Origin: an uncultured Desulfobacterium sp. | Lineage (GTDB): Bacteria; Desulfobacterota; Desulfobacteria; Desulfobacterales; Desulfobacteraceae | DNA length: 29,201 nucleotides | Assembly (NCBI GenBank): GCA_937124525.1 | Contig: CAKZLA010000501.1 | Span: 1-29,201 of the forward strand | Direction of reading: 5' to 3' | Shown here: piece after piece, positions 7,432 through 15,284 of the stretch | How positions within the stretch are numbered: the stretch's first letter is position 1 | Layout: every line of letters starts with the position of its first letter | The notes under the pieces: model-generated | The model's database searches: none | What the model was told of the DNA's origin: nothing | The model's input: the letters and a program-made list of their open reading frames with translations, nothing else | Made by a program: the position numbers and the translations under genes

Positions 7432-7953
7432 ATGGACAAAGGGTTACTCATGGTAAATACCGGAAATGGTAAAGGAAAAACAACGGCTGCCCTGGGGCAG
7501 ACATTCCGGGCGCTGGGCCATGGAAAAAAGATTTGCATCATTCAATTTATTAAAAGTGACTCAAAGTATGGAGAGCTTCACTCCATGGAGCGATTTATGG
7601 ATCTGGTGGACTTTTATGTCATGGGCAATGGATTTACCTTTAGATCCAACGACCTTGAAAAGGACAGAATTGTCGCCCTCAAAGGCTGGGATCTGGCCAA
7701 GGAAAAACTTTTATCCAACGAGTATTTCATGGTTCTTCTGGATGAACTCACCTATCTTATGACCCTTGGGTTCATAGAAATTGATACCATCTTAGACGCC
7801 ATTTCCCATCGAAGAGAGGATCTTCATGTGGTGGTTACCGGACGATATGCCCCTCAAAAACTCATTGAAATCGCTGATCTTGTCACAAATATGCATGAGG
7901 TTAAACATCCCTATCGAAATGGCATCCTGGCCCAGAAAGGGATTGAATTTTAG
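7432..7953 (+). CDS. cobO: Cob(I)yrinic acid a,c-diamide adenosyltransferase, CobO/CobA/BtuR family
   Basis: This enzyme transfers the 5'-deoxyadenosyl group of ATP to the cobalt of cob(I)yrinic acid diamide or cob(I)alamin, making the Co-C bond of adenosylcobalamin in the cytosol. At 173 residues it is a normal length for the family. Seen: the modified P-loop TGNGKGKTTAALG (residues 10-22), IQFIKSD after the second strand, the acidic FMVLLDELTYL strand, VVVTGRYAP, and the typical C-terminal EVKHPYRNGILAQKGIEF. AAGGAG lies nine bases before the ATG. It is the first gene after a cobalamin riboswitch and terminator, so its product's end-point cofactor should repress it. cbiK follows on the same strand after 237 bp. 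Confidence 0.95.
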   Translation: MDKGLLMVNTGNGKGKTTAALGQTFRALGHGKKICIIQFIKSDSKYGELHSMERFMDLVDFYVMGNGFTFRSNDLEKDRIVALKGWDLAKEKLLSNEYFMVLLDELTYLMTLGFIEIDTILDAISHRREDLHVVVTGRYAPQKLIEIADLVTNMHEVKHPYRNGILAQKGIEF

Positions 7954-7982
7954 GTTTTTTTGTATAAGACTTCGTCTACCAT

Positions 7983-8103
7983 ACTGCAATAATGAAAGTT
8001 ATAATTTTTGTTGTGGCAGGTGCTTACTATCGTGTATGTTTTTATATGAAACTCCACCCAAGATGCTGTAATAATAAGAGTTTCGATATTCGTTGTGGCA
8101 GGT
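7983..8103. repeat. Diverged direct repeat between cobO and cbiK
   Basis: Two 39-base copies, 7983-8021 and 8065-8103, each end in GTTGTGGCAGGT and share most positions before it, at a period of 82 bp. TTATATGAAA follows each copy at slightly different spacing (8042 and 8134). The unit looks like an old tandem duplication. No gene is evident in it. Confidence 0.6.
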
Positions 8104-8190
8104 CAGATCCCCAATACGGTCTGCCCGTGGCAGTTATATGAAAATGCTGGTAAACCAGGAGTTCATGAAATCATTTATTCAGGAGTATAT

Positions 8191-8985
8191 ATGAGCCAAT
8201 CTGATCACAAGGAACGAAAAGAAATCCCCATTGTTCTCACCGCCTTTGGCACCACAGCCAGAGCCTTTTCAACCTATGAAAAAATGGAAGTGGTTTTCAA
8301 GAAAACGTTTCCCGGACAGAATATCATCTGGGCCTACTCTTCCCGGATGGTTAAATATGCGTTGAAAAAAAATAAAAATTTGGATTTAAAGGACCCTGGA
8401 GAGATCCTTGCTGAACTCCAACAACAGGGACATCAATGGGCTGTTCTTCAGTCCTTACACCTCATCGGAGGCCATGAGCTGCACCGGCTGGCAGCCGAGC
8501 GAAATCATGTGGATATGCGCCTGTCACTGGGGCTTCCGTTGCTCTCCTCCCCCCGGGACTACCAGGAGGTGTCAAGGGCACTGGCCCCGGTGCTTCTGGA
8601 AAATGGGGATGAAGCCATTGTGGTTGTGGGTCACGGAACAGACCATCCTTCCTGGACCGCCTATTTTGCCCTGGAATCCATCATGAGAAAAGCGTATGGA
8701 CCCCGGGTGTTTACCGGGGTGGTGGAGGGGTTTCCTGAAATGGAAGAAACCCTGGATAGAATTTTGAAGAGGGGATTTAAAAAGGTCCGCATCATTCCCC
8801 TGCTGCTGGTGGCAGGGGTTCATTTTATCGAAGACCTCACCCAGGAAGAAGATTCCTGGCAAAAGACTTTTGAAGCCCATGGCATTGAGGTATCTGTGGT
8901 CTCTCATGGGGTGGGTCATTTGGATGACATTACCCGGATTTTCTGTAGGCATATCAACGAGGCTCTGGATGTAATTCCTCTGTAA
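8191..8985 (+). CDS. cbiK: Sirohydrochlorin cobaltochelatase CbiK
   Basis: CbiK is the ATP-independent (class II) chelatase that inserts Co(II) into sirohydrochlorin at the start of the anaerobic cobalamin pathway. The 264-residue product is family length. Seen: IPIVLTAFGTTARAF near the N-terminus, LQSLHLIGGHE (87-97), VVVGHGTDHPS with the catalytic-type H148, and LLLVAGVHFIEDLTQEEDSW with H211; these two align with the metal-binding histidines of Salmonella CbiK. I chose the ATG at 8191 because AGGAG lies eight bases before it; upstream in-frame codons from 8095 lie in the direct repeat and encode nothing family-like. With this start there is no signal peptide, which marks a cytoplasmic, biosynthetic CbiK rather than the periplasmic CbiKP form. 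It probably shares the cobO riboswitch. Confidence 0.94.
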   Translation: MSQSDHKERKEIPIVLTAFGTTARAFSTYEKMEVVFKKTFPGQNIIWAYSSRMVKYALKKNKNLDLKDPGEILAELQQQGHQWAVLQSLHLIGGHELHRLAAERNHVDMRLSLGLPLLSSPRDYQEVSRALAPVLLENGDEAIVVVGHGTDHPSWTAYFALESIMRKAYGPRVFTGVVEGFPEMEETLDRILKRGFKKVRIIPLLLVAGVHFIEDLTQEEDSWQKTFEAHGIEVSVVSHGVGHLDDITRIFCRHINEALDVIPL

Positions 8986-9015
8986 TGCAGGTCTGATTTT
9001 TATTAAATGGAAAAC

Positions 9016-9068
9016 GTGGGCAGGCTTGGCGGGTGTTCTTTACCACGATCCATGCAAGTCTGACCCAC
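9016..9068. repeat. REP-like palindrome of the GGGTCAG-CTTG type
   Basis: GTGGG-CAG-G-CTTG (from 9016) pairs with CAAG-T-CTG-A-CCCAC (ending 9068), giving about 13 bp with one bulged A and a G-T wobble, around a loop of about 26 bases. Read from the other strand the arm begins GTGGGTCAGACTTGCA, close to the element near 6166. It may also serve as a transcription end for cbiK, but there is no T tract. Confidence 0.5.
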
Positions 9069-9160
9069 ACAAAAGTGGCCGTGGTTGTGAACGAGCCCCA
9101 AAATAATACCCATAGGGCAAGCTTACCCCCTCCCCACAACCAACAAAAAGGAGTCCCACG

Positions 9161-9367
9161 ATGCCCTACGTAAACATTAAAATCACCAATGAAAACGTTA
9201 CCAAAGAACAAAAATTGGCATTGATAAAAGGCGCCACCCAGCTTTTGGTGGATGTGCTTGGCAAAAATCCTGCCACCACAGTGGTGGTCATTGACGAGGT
9301 GGAAACCGATAACTGGGGCATTGGCGGTGAATGTGTAACCCAGTTGCGAAATCAGACCAAGGAGTAG
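9161..9367 (+). CDS. 4-oxalocrotonate tautomerase family protein
   Basis: This 68-residue protein has the MPYVNIKIT opening of the 4-oxalocrotonate tautomerase family, in which removal of Met exposes Pro as the catalytic base. The body follows the short beta-alpha-beta pattern (EQKLALIKGATQLLVDVLG, then VVVIDEVETDNWGIGGE), close to DmpI-like members that form hexamers. AAAAAGGAG lies eight bases upstream of the ATG. Homologues isomerise unsaturated keto acids, but the fold is used for several substrates and no aromatic-degradation genes adjoin. The downstream yccF-like gene starts three bases after the stop. Confidence 0.9.
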   Translation: MPYVNIKITNENVTKEQKLALIKGATQLLVDVLGKNPATTVVVIDEVETDNWGIGGECVTQLRNQTKE

Positions 9368-9370
9368 AAA

Positions 9371-9757
9371 ATGATTTTATTCTTGAATATTGTCTGGTTT
9401 ATTTTTGGTGGAGGGTTGCTCTCCTGGATCTTGTGGGTTTTGCTGGGATGCCTGTTGTTTGTCACCATTGTCGGCATTCCATTTGCTTATGCTGCCTTCA
9501 GAATTGCCGGATTTGCCGCCTTTCCCTTTGGAAAAGAGCTTGTGGATTCCCGGGAGATGGGAGAAGACAGAATTACAGGCACCGGACTTGCCAATTTTTT
9601 ATGGATTATTCTTGCTGGTATTTGGCTTGCCATTTCACATATTATTGTGGGGGCCGGTCTTTGTTTAACCATTATTGGTATTCCCTTTGGCTTTGCCCAT
9701 TTCAGGCTGGCTGCGGTGTGCTTTGCACCACTTGGAAAGAAACCGGTGCCCATATAA
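9371..9757 (+). CDS. YccF-domain inner-membrane protein
   Basis: The 128-residue protein carries two copies of the YccF motif, VTIVGIPFAYAAFRIAGFAAFPFGKE (split here by position, residues about 31-56) and LTIIGIPFGFAHFRLAAVCFAPLGK (about 98-122). Each is preceded by strongly hydrophobic segments, giving four predicted membrane passes. The function of the YccF family is unknown. Translation is probably coupled to the preceding tautomerase: its AAGGAG overlaps the end of that gene. It converges with the polyamine operon 40 bp downstream. Confidence 0.88.
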   Translation: MILFLNIVWFIFGGGLLSWILWVLLGCLLFVTIVGIPFAYAAFRIAGFAAFPFGKELVDSREMGEDRITGTGLANFLWIILAGIWLAISHIIVGAGLCLTIIGIPFGFAHFRLAAVCFAPLGKKPVPI

Positions 9758-9797
9758 GGCGACGTCTGTCATGGAAGCATTCCAGTGGGGTAAGGCT

Positions 9798-10667
9798 TCA
9801 GGCCCCTGTCCTCTGAATAATGCCCATGATACTATACACCAACTGGGCTGCGGCAAAGTCCGATGCATGGTCCCCTGGCATTGGGGCCAGCTCCACCACA
9901 TCAAATCCCACCACTTTTTTTCCAGAAATGCTCTTCTCCAGAAGGGTCAGGGTGTCATGCCAGCCAAGCCCCCCGGGTACCGGCGTACCCGTGGCCCGGA
10001 TCACCGAAGGATCAAGCCCATCCACATCCAGGGTAATGTAAATGTGATCGGGGAAACCGGGGGGAAACAAGTGATCAGGAATGCCCAGAAGATGAAGTTC
10101 CCGGGCATCAAAAAAGTTGATGTTCCGGGTCTGGCGGTATTTTTCTTCTTCGTGGCACAGGGCTCTAACCCCTACCTGTACCAGGGGGATGCCAAGATCC
10201 TGGGTGGCCCGGCGCATGACACAGGCGTGGCTTAAAGGGCTTCCCTCGTAGCTGTCACGGAGATCGGCATGGGCATCTATCTGGACAATGCCAAAAGGGG
10301 CTGAATTGGCTTTTTTCAATGCCCGCAATGCTCCCAGTGTCACCGTGTGCTCCCCGCCCAGTATAACGGGAAGGGCGCCAAGGGACAAGGTTCTGTCCAC
10401 GGCGTGTTCTATGCGGCCCAGGGTCTCCTTAACGGCTCCTTTGCAATCCACAGGGGGCGTGGTGTGGATACCCAGTTCCAGGGGAACGGAGCGGCCGTCC
10501 CAGGCCTCCAGTTGTTGGGAAGCCTCCAAAATGGCCCGGGGGCCCTGGGCGGTTCCGCCACCGTAGGAGACAGAGGTTTCCATGGGAACGGGAATGATAT
10601 GGAACCGGGACTCTTTTTCATCCCGGATGGTCAGTTCCGAGTCAATAAAATCAGGGGTAGTATTCAT
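9798..10667 (-). CDS. speB: Agmatinase (ureohydrolase family)
   Basis: Agmatinase hydrolyses agmatine to putrescine and urea using two Mn(II) ions. All ligands of the arginase/agmatinase family are visible in the 289-residue product: H107 in GGEH, D131/H133/D135 in DAHADLRD, and D214/D216 in DVDGLDPS. ETSVSYGGGTAQGPRAIL and the C-terminal GFDVVELAP are also family-typical. It is the last gene of a four-gene polyamine operon, 31 bp after nspC, and its substrate is made by the SpeA at the head of the operon, which favours agmatine over guanidinobutyrate. The Shine-Dalgarno is poor, so translation may lean on coupling. Confidence 0.94.
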   Translation of the reverse strand: MNTTPDFIDSELTIRDEKESRFHIIPVPMETSVSYGGGTAQGPRAILEASQQLEAWDGRSVPLELGIHTTPPVDCKGAVKETLGRIEHAVDRTLSLGALPVILGGEHTVTLGALRALKKANSAPFGIVQIDAHADLRDSYEGSPLSHACVMRRATQDLGIPLVQVGVRALCHEEEKYRQTRNINFFDARELHLLGIPDHLFPPGFPDHIYITLDVDGLDPSVIRATGTPVPGGLGWHDTLTLLEKSISGKKVVGFDVVELAPMPGDHASDFAAAQLVYSIMGIIQRTGA

Positions 10668-10698
10668 TTTTTTCTATTGGTGTCCAAGATGGCCATTT

Positions 10699-11868
10699 TT
10701 ATGAAAGCCGGGATTTGAAATCCTCATACCCGAATTTTTTTATAATTTTCGGGGTGGTTTTTTTGTCGGGCAAAAGGGCGATGGCCGGCAACTGCACCCC
10801 GTTAAAGGTATTGGTTTTCACCATGGTGTAGATGGCCATGTCCGTGAAGATAAGTTTATCTCCCACCTGAAGGGGTACATCAAAGGAGTACTCGCCTGCC
10901 ACATCTCCGGCCAGGCAGGAGAGCCCCCCAATGCGGCAGGTATAGGGCTTTTCCCCGGGAAGGCCCGACCCCACGATGTGGGGACGGTAGGGCATCTCCA
11001 GAACATCGGGCATGTGGGTGGGCACCGATGCGTCCATGAGGATAATGTCCATGTCCGCCTTTATAATGTCCAGCACCGTTGCCACCAGCACACCGGCGTT
11101 CAGGGCCACGGCTTCTCCTGGTTCAAGAATTACGTTTTTGCCCCATCTGGCCTTGAATTCCCGGATGATTTTCACCAGCAGATCCAGATCATATCCCGGA
11201 CGGGTGATGTGATGTCCCCCGCCGAAATTAACGTATTTCACTTTGGGGATATATTCTCCAAAGCGTTCTTCAACGGCCGTTACAGTACGTTCCAGGCAGT
11301 CGGCATCCTGCTCGCACAAGTTGTGCCAGTGAAGTCCTGTGATCTCCTTGGGAAAGGTTTCTGGAAAGTCTTTTTTCCGGATGCCTAAGCGGGAGCCCGG
11401 GGCACAGGGGTCATATATGGGCACGGCCCCTTCTGAATGTTCCGGGTTGATGCGGATACCAAGTGCAATGTACCTGCCGTTTTTCCGGGTCAGATCCGCC
11501 ACCAGGGGCTTGAACCGTTCAAGCTGGGTAAAGGAGTTGAACACCAGGTGGTCTGTGGTGTCACACAGGCTACGGATATCATTATCTGAATAGGCCGCTG
11601 CAAAGGTGTGCACCTCCCTGCCAAATTCTTCCCTTCCAAGCCTTGCCTCGTGGGGGGAGCTTGCGCAGATGCCGTCCAGGGTTTTTGCCAACAGGGGAAA
11701 GATCCGGAACATGGCAAAGCATTTCAGGGCCAGGAGTATCCGGCATCCGGTGCCTTCCTTCACAGACGACAGAATCCCAAGGTTTTTTTTCAGTGCGACC
11801 TCATCCACCACAAAACAGGGGGTGGGCAGGGCCTTTACATCCATTCTTTTATGGAGCAATGCATCCAT
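10699..11868 (-). CDS. nspC: Carboxynorspermidine/carboxyspermidine decarboxylase
   Basis: A PLP-dependent, fold-III (alanine-racemase-like) decarboxylase that converts carboxyspermidine to spermidine, or carboxynorspermidine to norspermidine. The 389-residue protein shows the PLP lysine K49 in LLALKCF, VNFGGGHHITRPGYD, the phosphate-binding EPGEA, MDASVPTHMPD, and GLSCLAGDVAGEY with the active-site cysteine. The start ATG overlaps the stop of the dehydrogenase gene as TAATG, a one-base overlap, which indicates translational coupling. With putrescine made by SpeA/SpeB, spermidine is the more likely product. Confidence 0.94.
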   Translation of the reverse strand: MDALLHKRMDVKALPTPCFVVDEVALKKNLGILSSVKEGTGCRILLALKCFAMFRIFPLLAKTLDGICASSPHEARLGREEFGREVHTFAAAYSDNDIRSLCDTTDHLVFNSFTQLERFKPLVADLTRKNGRYIALGIRINPEHSEGAVPIYDPCAPGSRLGIRKKDFPETFPKEITGLHWHNLCEQDADCLERTVTAVEERFGEYIPKVKYVNFGGGHHITRPGYDLDLLVKIIREFKARWGKNVILEPGEAVALNAGVLVATVLDIIKADMDIILMDASVPTHMPDVLEMPYRPHIVGSGLPGEKPYTCRIGGLSCLAGDVAGEYSFDVPLQVGDKLIFTDMAIYTMVKTNTFNGVQLPAIALLPDKKTTPKIIKKFGYEDFKSRLS

Positions 11869-13058
11869 TAAAGTTCCACCGCCTTCCAGGGAAGCCCATG
11901 GGCATTGAGAGCATCCATAAAGGGATCAGGATCAAGTTGTTCCATGTGCCACACCCCTTTTTTGTGCCATTTCTTCTGGAGCATGAGCATGGCACCGATC
12001 ATGGCAGGAACCCCGGTGGTGTACGAGATGGCCTGGGAGCCGACCTCTTTAAAGGCCTCTTCATGGCTACAGATATTATACACATACAGCGTTTTATCTT
12101 TGCCCTCCTTGATCCCCTTTAAAAGACAGCCAATACAGGTGCGGCCCTGGGTTAAGGGGCCAAGGGAGGCCGGTTCCGGCAACACCGACTTGAGAAATTT
12201 TAAGGGAACAATCTCCTGGCCGTTATAATTCACAGGATCAATGCCTGTCATACCTACATTTTCAAGGACTTTAAGATGGGTCAGGTACTGCTGGGAAAAG
12301 GTCATCCAGAACCGGGCGCGTTTGAGACCCTTCAGGTGCATCACCAAAGATTCCAGTTCTTCATGGTACATGAGATAGCATTTTTTGCTGCCAATACCTT
12401 CGGGAAAATCATAATCCATGGACCAGGACAGGGGATCTGTTTCCACCCATTCGCCATGCTCCCAATATCTGCCCCGCTGGGTGATCTCCCGGATATTGAT
12501 CTCCGGGTTGAAATTGGTGGCAAAGTGCTGGCCGTGATCCCCGGCATTGCAGTCAATGATGTCAAGGGTGTGGATCTCATCAAAATGGTGTTTCTGGGCC
12601 CAGGCACAAAAGACATTGGTTACCCCGGGGTCAAATCCGGAACCCAACAGAGCCATGAGTCCCTTTTCTTCAAATTTTTCCCGGTAGGCCCATTGCCATT
12701 TGTATTCAAACTTTGCCTCATCCGGGGGTTCGTAGTTGGCAGTATCCAGATAATCCACTCCAGTGGCAAGGCAGGCATCCATGAGGGGCAAATCCTGATA
12801 TGGCAGGGCAAGATTCACCACCACATCGGGCTGCACCTTTTCAATAAAGGCAATGGTCTCTTTTACATTGTCCACATCCAGGCAGGCTGTGGTGATTTTT
12901 TTCCCCGTGCGTTTAAGGACTTCTTGGGCAATGGCATCACACTTGGGCAGGGTACGGCTGGCCAATACGATGTCCGTAAATATATGAGATAGCTGGGCGC
13001 ACTTGTGGGTGGTAACACTGCCCACCCCACCGGCACCGATAATTAATACTTTTGACAT
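11868..13058 (-). CDS. Carboxynorspermidine/carboxyspermidine dehydrogenase (saccharopine dehydrogenase family)
   Basis: The 396-residue protein opens with the nucleotide-binding MSKVLIIGAGGVGSVTTHKCAQ and continues with the saccharopine-dehydrogenase-like fold (ACLDVDNVKETIAFIEKVQPDVVVNLALPYQD, YLDTANYE, LLGSGFDPGVTNVFCAWA). In this family the NADPH enzyme condenses putrescine with aspartate semialdehyde and reduces the imine to carboxyspermidine. Context decides this against lysine metabolism: it sits between speA and nspC and overlaps nspC by one base. AAAGGAGG lies seven bases before the ATG. Together the operon encodes the alternative spermidine route that needs no decarboxylated SAM. 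The symbol varies between genomes (lys1, casdh), so none is given. Confidence 0.92.
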   Translation of the reverse strand: MSKVLIIGAGGVGSVTTHKCAQLSHIFTDIVLASRTLPKCDAIAQEVLKRTGKKITTACLDVDNVKETIAFIEKVQPDVVVNLALPYQDLPLMDACLATGVDYLDTANYEPPDEAKFEYKWQWAYREKFEEKGLMALLGSGFDPGVTNVFCAWAQKHHFDEIHTLDIIDCNAGDHGQHFATNFNPEINIREITQRGRYWEHGEWVETDPLSWSMDYDFPEGIGSKKCYLMYHEELESLVMHLKGLKRARFWMTFSQQYLTHLKVLENVGMTGIDPVNYNGQEIVPLKFLKSVLPEPASLGPLTQGRTCIGCLLKGIKEGKDKTLYVYNICSHEEAFKEVGSQAISYTTGVPAMIGAMLMLQKKWHKKGVWHMEQLDPDPFMDALNAHGLPWKAVEL

Positions 13059-13073
13059 TTGAGTCCTCCTTTC

Positions 13074-14987
13074 TCATCTTTCAAAATAGGTGTAGCCTCT
13101 CAGTCCCATTTCATAAGCCTGCATGATTTCCCGGCGTTCCTGGGCCGTAATATTGCCCTGGCGCACGGCTTTTTCTGCTGTTTTTCTGAAACGGACAACC
13201 AGATGTTTGGGATCATACTCCACATAGGAGAGGATATCGGCCACGCTGTCCCCTTCAAGCTCCCCGGCAAATTCATATTCTCCGTTTTCAAGAACCCTCA
13301 CTGTGACCACATTGGTGTCCCCCAGAAGGTTGTGAAGATCCCCCAGGGTTTCCTGGTAGGCACCCACCAGAAAGGTGCCCAGATAATACTCTTCACCCTC
13401 CTTGAGTTCATGCAGGGGCAGGAAGCGTTTGACTTCTTTACGATCAATAAACCGGTCTATTTTACCGTCACAATCGCAGGTGATATCGGCAATAATCCCC
13501 TTGCGGGTGGGTTTTTCATGGAGCCTGTGGATGGGCATCACCGGGAAGAGCTGGTCAATGGCCCAGGCATCGGGCAGGGACTGAAATACGCTGAAGTTGC
13601 AATAGTAGATATCAGACAGCACCCTCTCAATGTCGGCAATTTCCGGTGCCACGTGTTTTAGTTCTCTGGAGAGCCTTGCCACCTCATTGATGGTGGCCCA
13701 GAATATTTTTTCCGCCAGGGAGCGCTCCCTGAGGGATATTTTACCATGGTTGAACATCTGCCGGACTTCGTCCCGGTAGTAGATGATATCATTGAAACAT
13801 TCCTGCATATTGCGGATGGACAATTCCTGCAGGGAGTCATACATATACCGGATCTGGGCAGGGCAGGTGTCGGGCAGGGTATCCGGCAGGGGTTCCGGCT
13901 GGAACCGGGTGACATCAAGGACATTGAAAATCAACATGGAATAATAGGCCACAAGTGCCCTGCCCGACTCCGTGATGATGGTGGGATGGGGGATGTCCAC
14001 TTCATCAAGAGAGGTCATCACGGCCTCAACTATATCTGTGCAGTACTCGCCCAAGGTATAGTTGCGGCTGCTCAGGAAATTGGATTGAGAACCGTCATAG
14101 TCCACGGCAAGGCCGCCCCCCAGATCCAGGTATTGAACATTGGCCCCTTCCATGGCAAGACCGGCATATACCCGGCAGGCTTCATTCACAGCTGTCCTGA
14201 TTTCACGGATGTTGGAGATTTGCGACCCCAGATGGTAGTGGACCATCTGCAGGCAGTCCAGCATCTCTTCCCGGGAGAGCAGATCCACGGCTTCAATCAT
14301 CTGGGTGGTGTTGAGGCCAAAGATGCTTCTTTCTCCACCGGACTCCCCCCAATGGCCTCCGGCCTGGGCTGCAAGTTTGATGCGAATACCCAGTATGGGG
14401 GTGGCCCCCAGTGCCCTGGAGCGTTCTATTATCAGGGGCAGTTCACTTGGCATCTCCACCACCAGGATGCATTTATACCCGATTTTGGAGGCATAAAGCC
14501 CAAGATCAATGAATTCCTGATCTTTGTACCCGTTGCAGATCAACAGGGCCTTTTTATCCGTGAGCATACCCATGGCAGCCACCAGTTCTGCCTTACTGCC
14601 CGCCTCCAGTCCATGGTGGTACCGGGAACCGAAATGGGTGATGGCTTCAATGACCTGTTGTTGTTGATTCACCTTGATGGGGTAGGCCCCCATGAATTTT
14701 CCCTGGTAATGGAGCTCTTCCATGGCGTGCATGAAGCAATTATTCAATGCTGCAATCTGGGAATCTAAAATATTTTCAATTCTTAACAGCACGGGCATGT
14801 CCAGGCCGCGATCCCGGATGCCTTCCACAATTTCCTTAATGCTCACCGCCCGTTTTTTTTTACCTGGTGCGGGCATGACCATGAGATCACCGTTGTCGGC
14901 AATGTGGAAATAGCCACCACTCCACTCTTCAACGCCGTAGATGTCGGTGGATTTGGTTGTATTCCAGCGTTCCAAGGTATGATTCAC
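13074..14987 (-). CDS. speA: Biosynthetic arginine decarboxylase
   Basis: SpeA decarboxylates arginine to agmatine with PLP. The 637-residue length fits the family (E. coli about 658). Seen: YPIKVNQQQQVIE with the PLP lysine (K105), LEAGSKAELVAAM, ICNGYKDQEFI, SGGERSIFGL, VHYHLGSQISNI, DLGGGLAVDYDGS, and ITESGRALVAY. The GTG at 14987 is preferred as start because AAGGGGAG lies six bases upstream; an in-frame TTG at 15011 would swallow that site. The dehydrogenase gene begins 15 bp after the stop. A weak promoter candidate, TTGTAT-17-TACAAA, lies near 15030-15060 on this strand. Confidence 0.95.
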   Translation of the reverse strand: MNHTLERWNTTKSTDIYGVEEWSGGYFHIADNGDLMVMPAPGKKKRAVSIKEIVEGIRDRGLDMPVLLRIENILDSQIAALNNCFMHAMEELHYQGKFMGAYPIKVNQQQQVIEAITHFGSRYHHGLEAGSKAELVAAMGMLTDKKALLICNGYKDQEFIDLGLYASKIGYKCILVVEMPSELPLIIERSRALGATPILGIRIKLAAQAGGHWGESGGERSIFGLNTTQMIEAVDLLSREEMLDCLQMVHYHLGSQISNIREIRTAVNEACRVYAGLAMEGANVQYLDLGGGLAVDYDGSQSNFLSSRNYTLGEYCTDIVEAVMTSLDEVDIPHPTIITESGRALVAYYSMLIFNVLDVTRFQPEPLPDTLPDTCPAQIRYMYDSLQELSIRNMQECFNDIIYYRDEVRQMFNHGKISLRERSLAEKIFWATINEVARLSRELKHVAPEIADIERVLSDIYYCNFSVFQSLPDAWAIDQLFPVMPIHRLHEKPTRKGIIADITCDCDGKIDRFIDRKEVKRFLPLHELKEGEEYYLGTFLVGAYQETLGDLHNLLGDTNVVTVRVLENGEYEFAGELEGDSVADILSYVEYDPKHLVVRFRKTAEKAVRQGNITAQERREIMQAYEMGLRGYTYFER

Positions 14988-15227
14988 AAAAAACTCCCCT
15001 TCAAAAGGCAAGGTGCCGTTGATCGTCTTGATATTTAATTATTTGTATTGAATTAAGCCGCTATATACAATGGGTTGCACCTCCAGGTAAAGAGGTTTTT
15101 TGGGGGGGATATGGACGTTATTGTGATTTTGTTAATTTTTGCTTTTATGATGGCGCAAAGATTGGGGTAGGGGAGGTGGAAGGGGCGGTGGGGAAAATTG
15201 TATCCCCAGTTTTGCAAGGGGGGGAAA

Positions 15228-15254
15228 CGGGAAGCCGCGCCCAACGGCTTCCCG
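15228..15254 (-). terminator. Probable terminator of the HdrD-like gene
   Basis: On the minus strand CGGGAAGCCG and CGGCTTCCCG form a perfect 10-bp stem around a 7-base loop, followed by TTTCCCCCCCTT. It lies 30 bp beyond the HdrD-like stop. The tail is not a clean T tract, so efficiency is uncertain. The remaining gap to speA holds no gene. Confidence 0.6.
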
Positions 15255-15284
15255 ATCGCCAGTTACTGCATGGGTGAAGCAGTG

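Noticed and set aside
13746..14768. 340-codon plus-strand reading frame opposite speA
   Set aside because: It is antisense to a well-conserved enzyme, shows no family motifs and has no ribosome site; high GC wobble bias explains the open frame.
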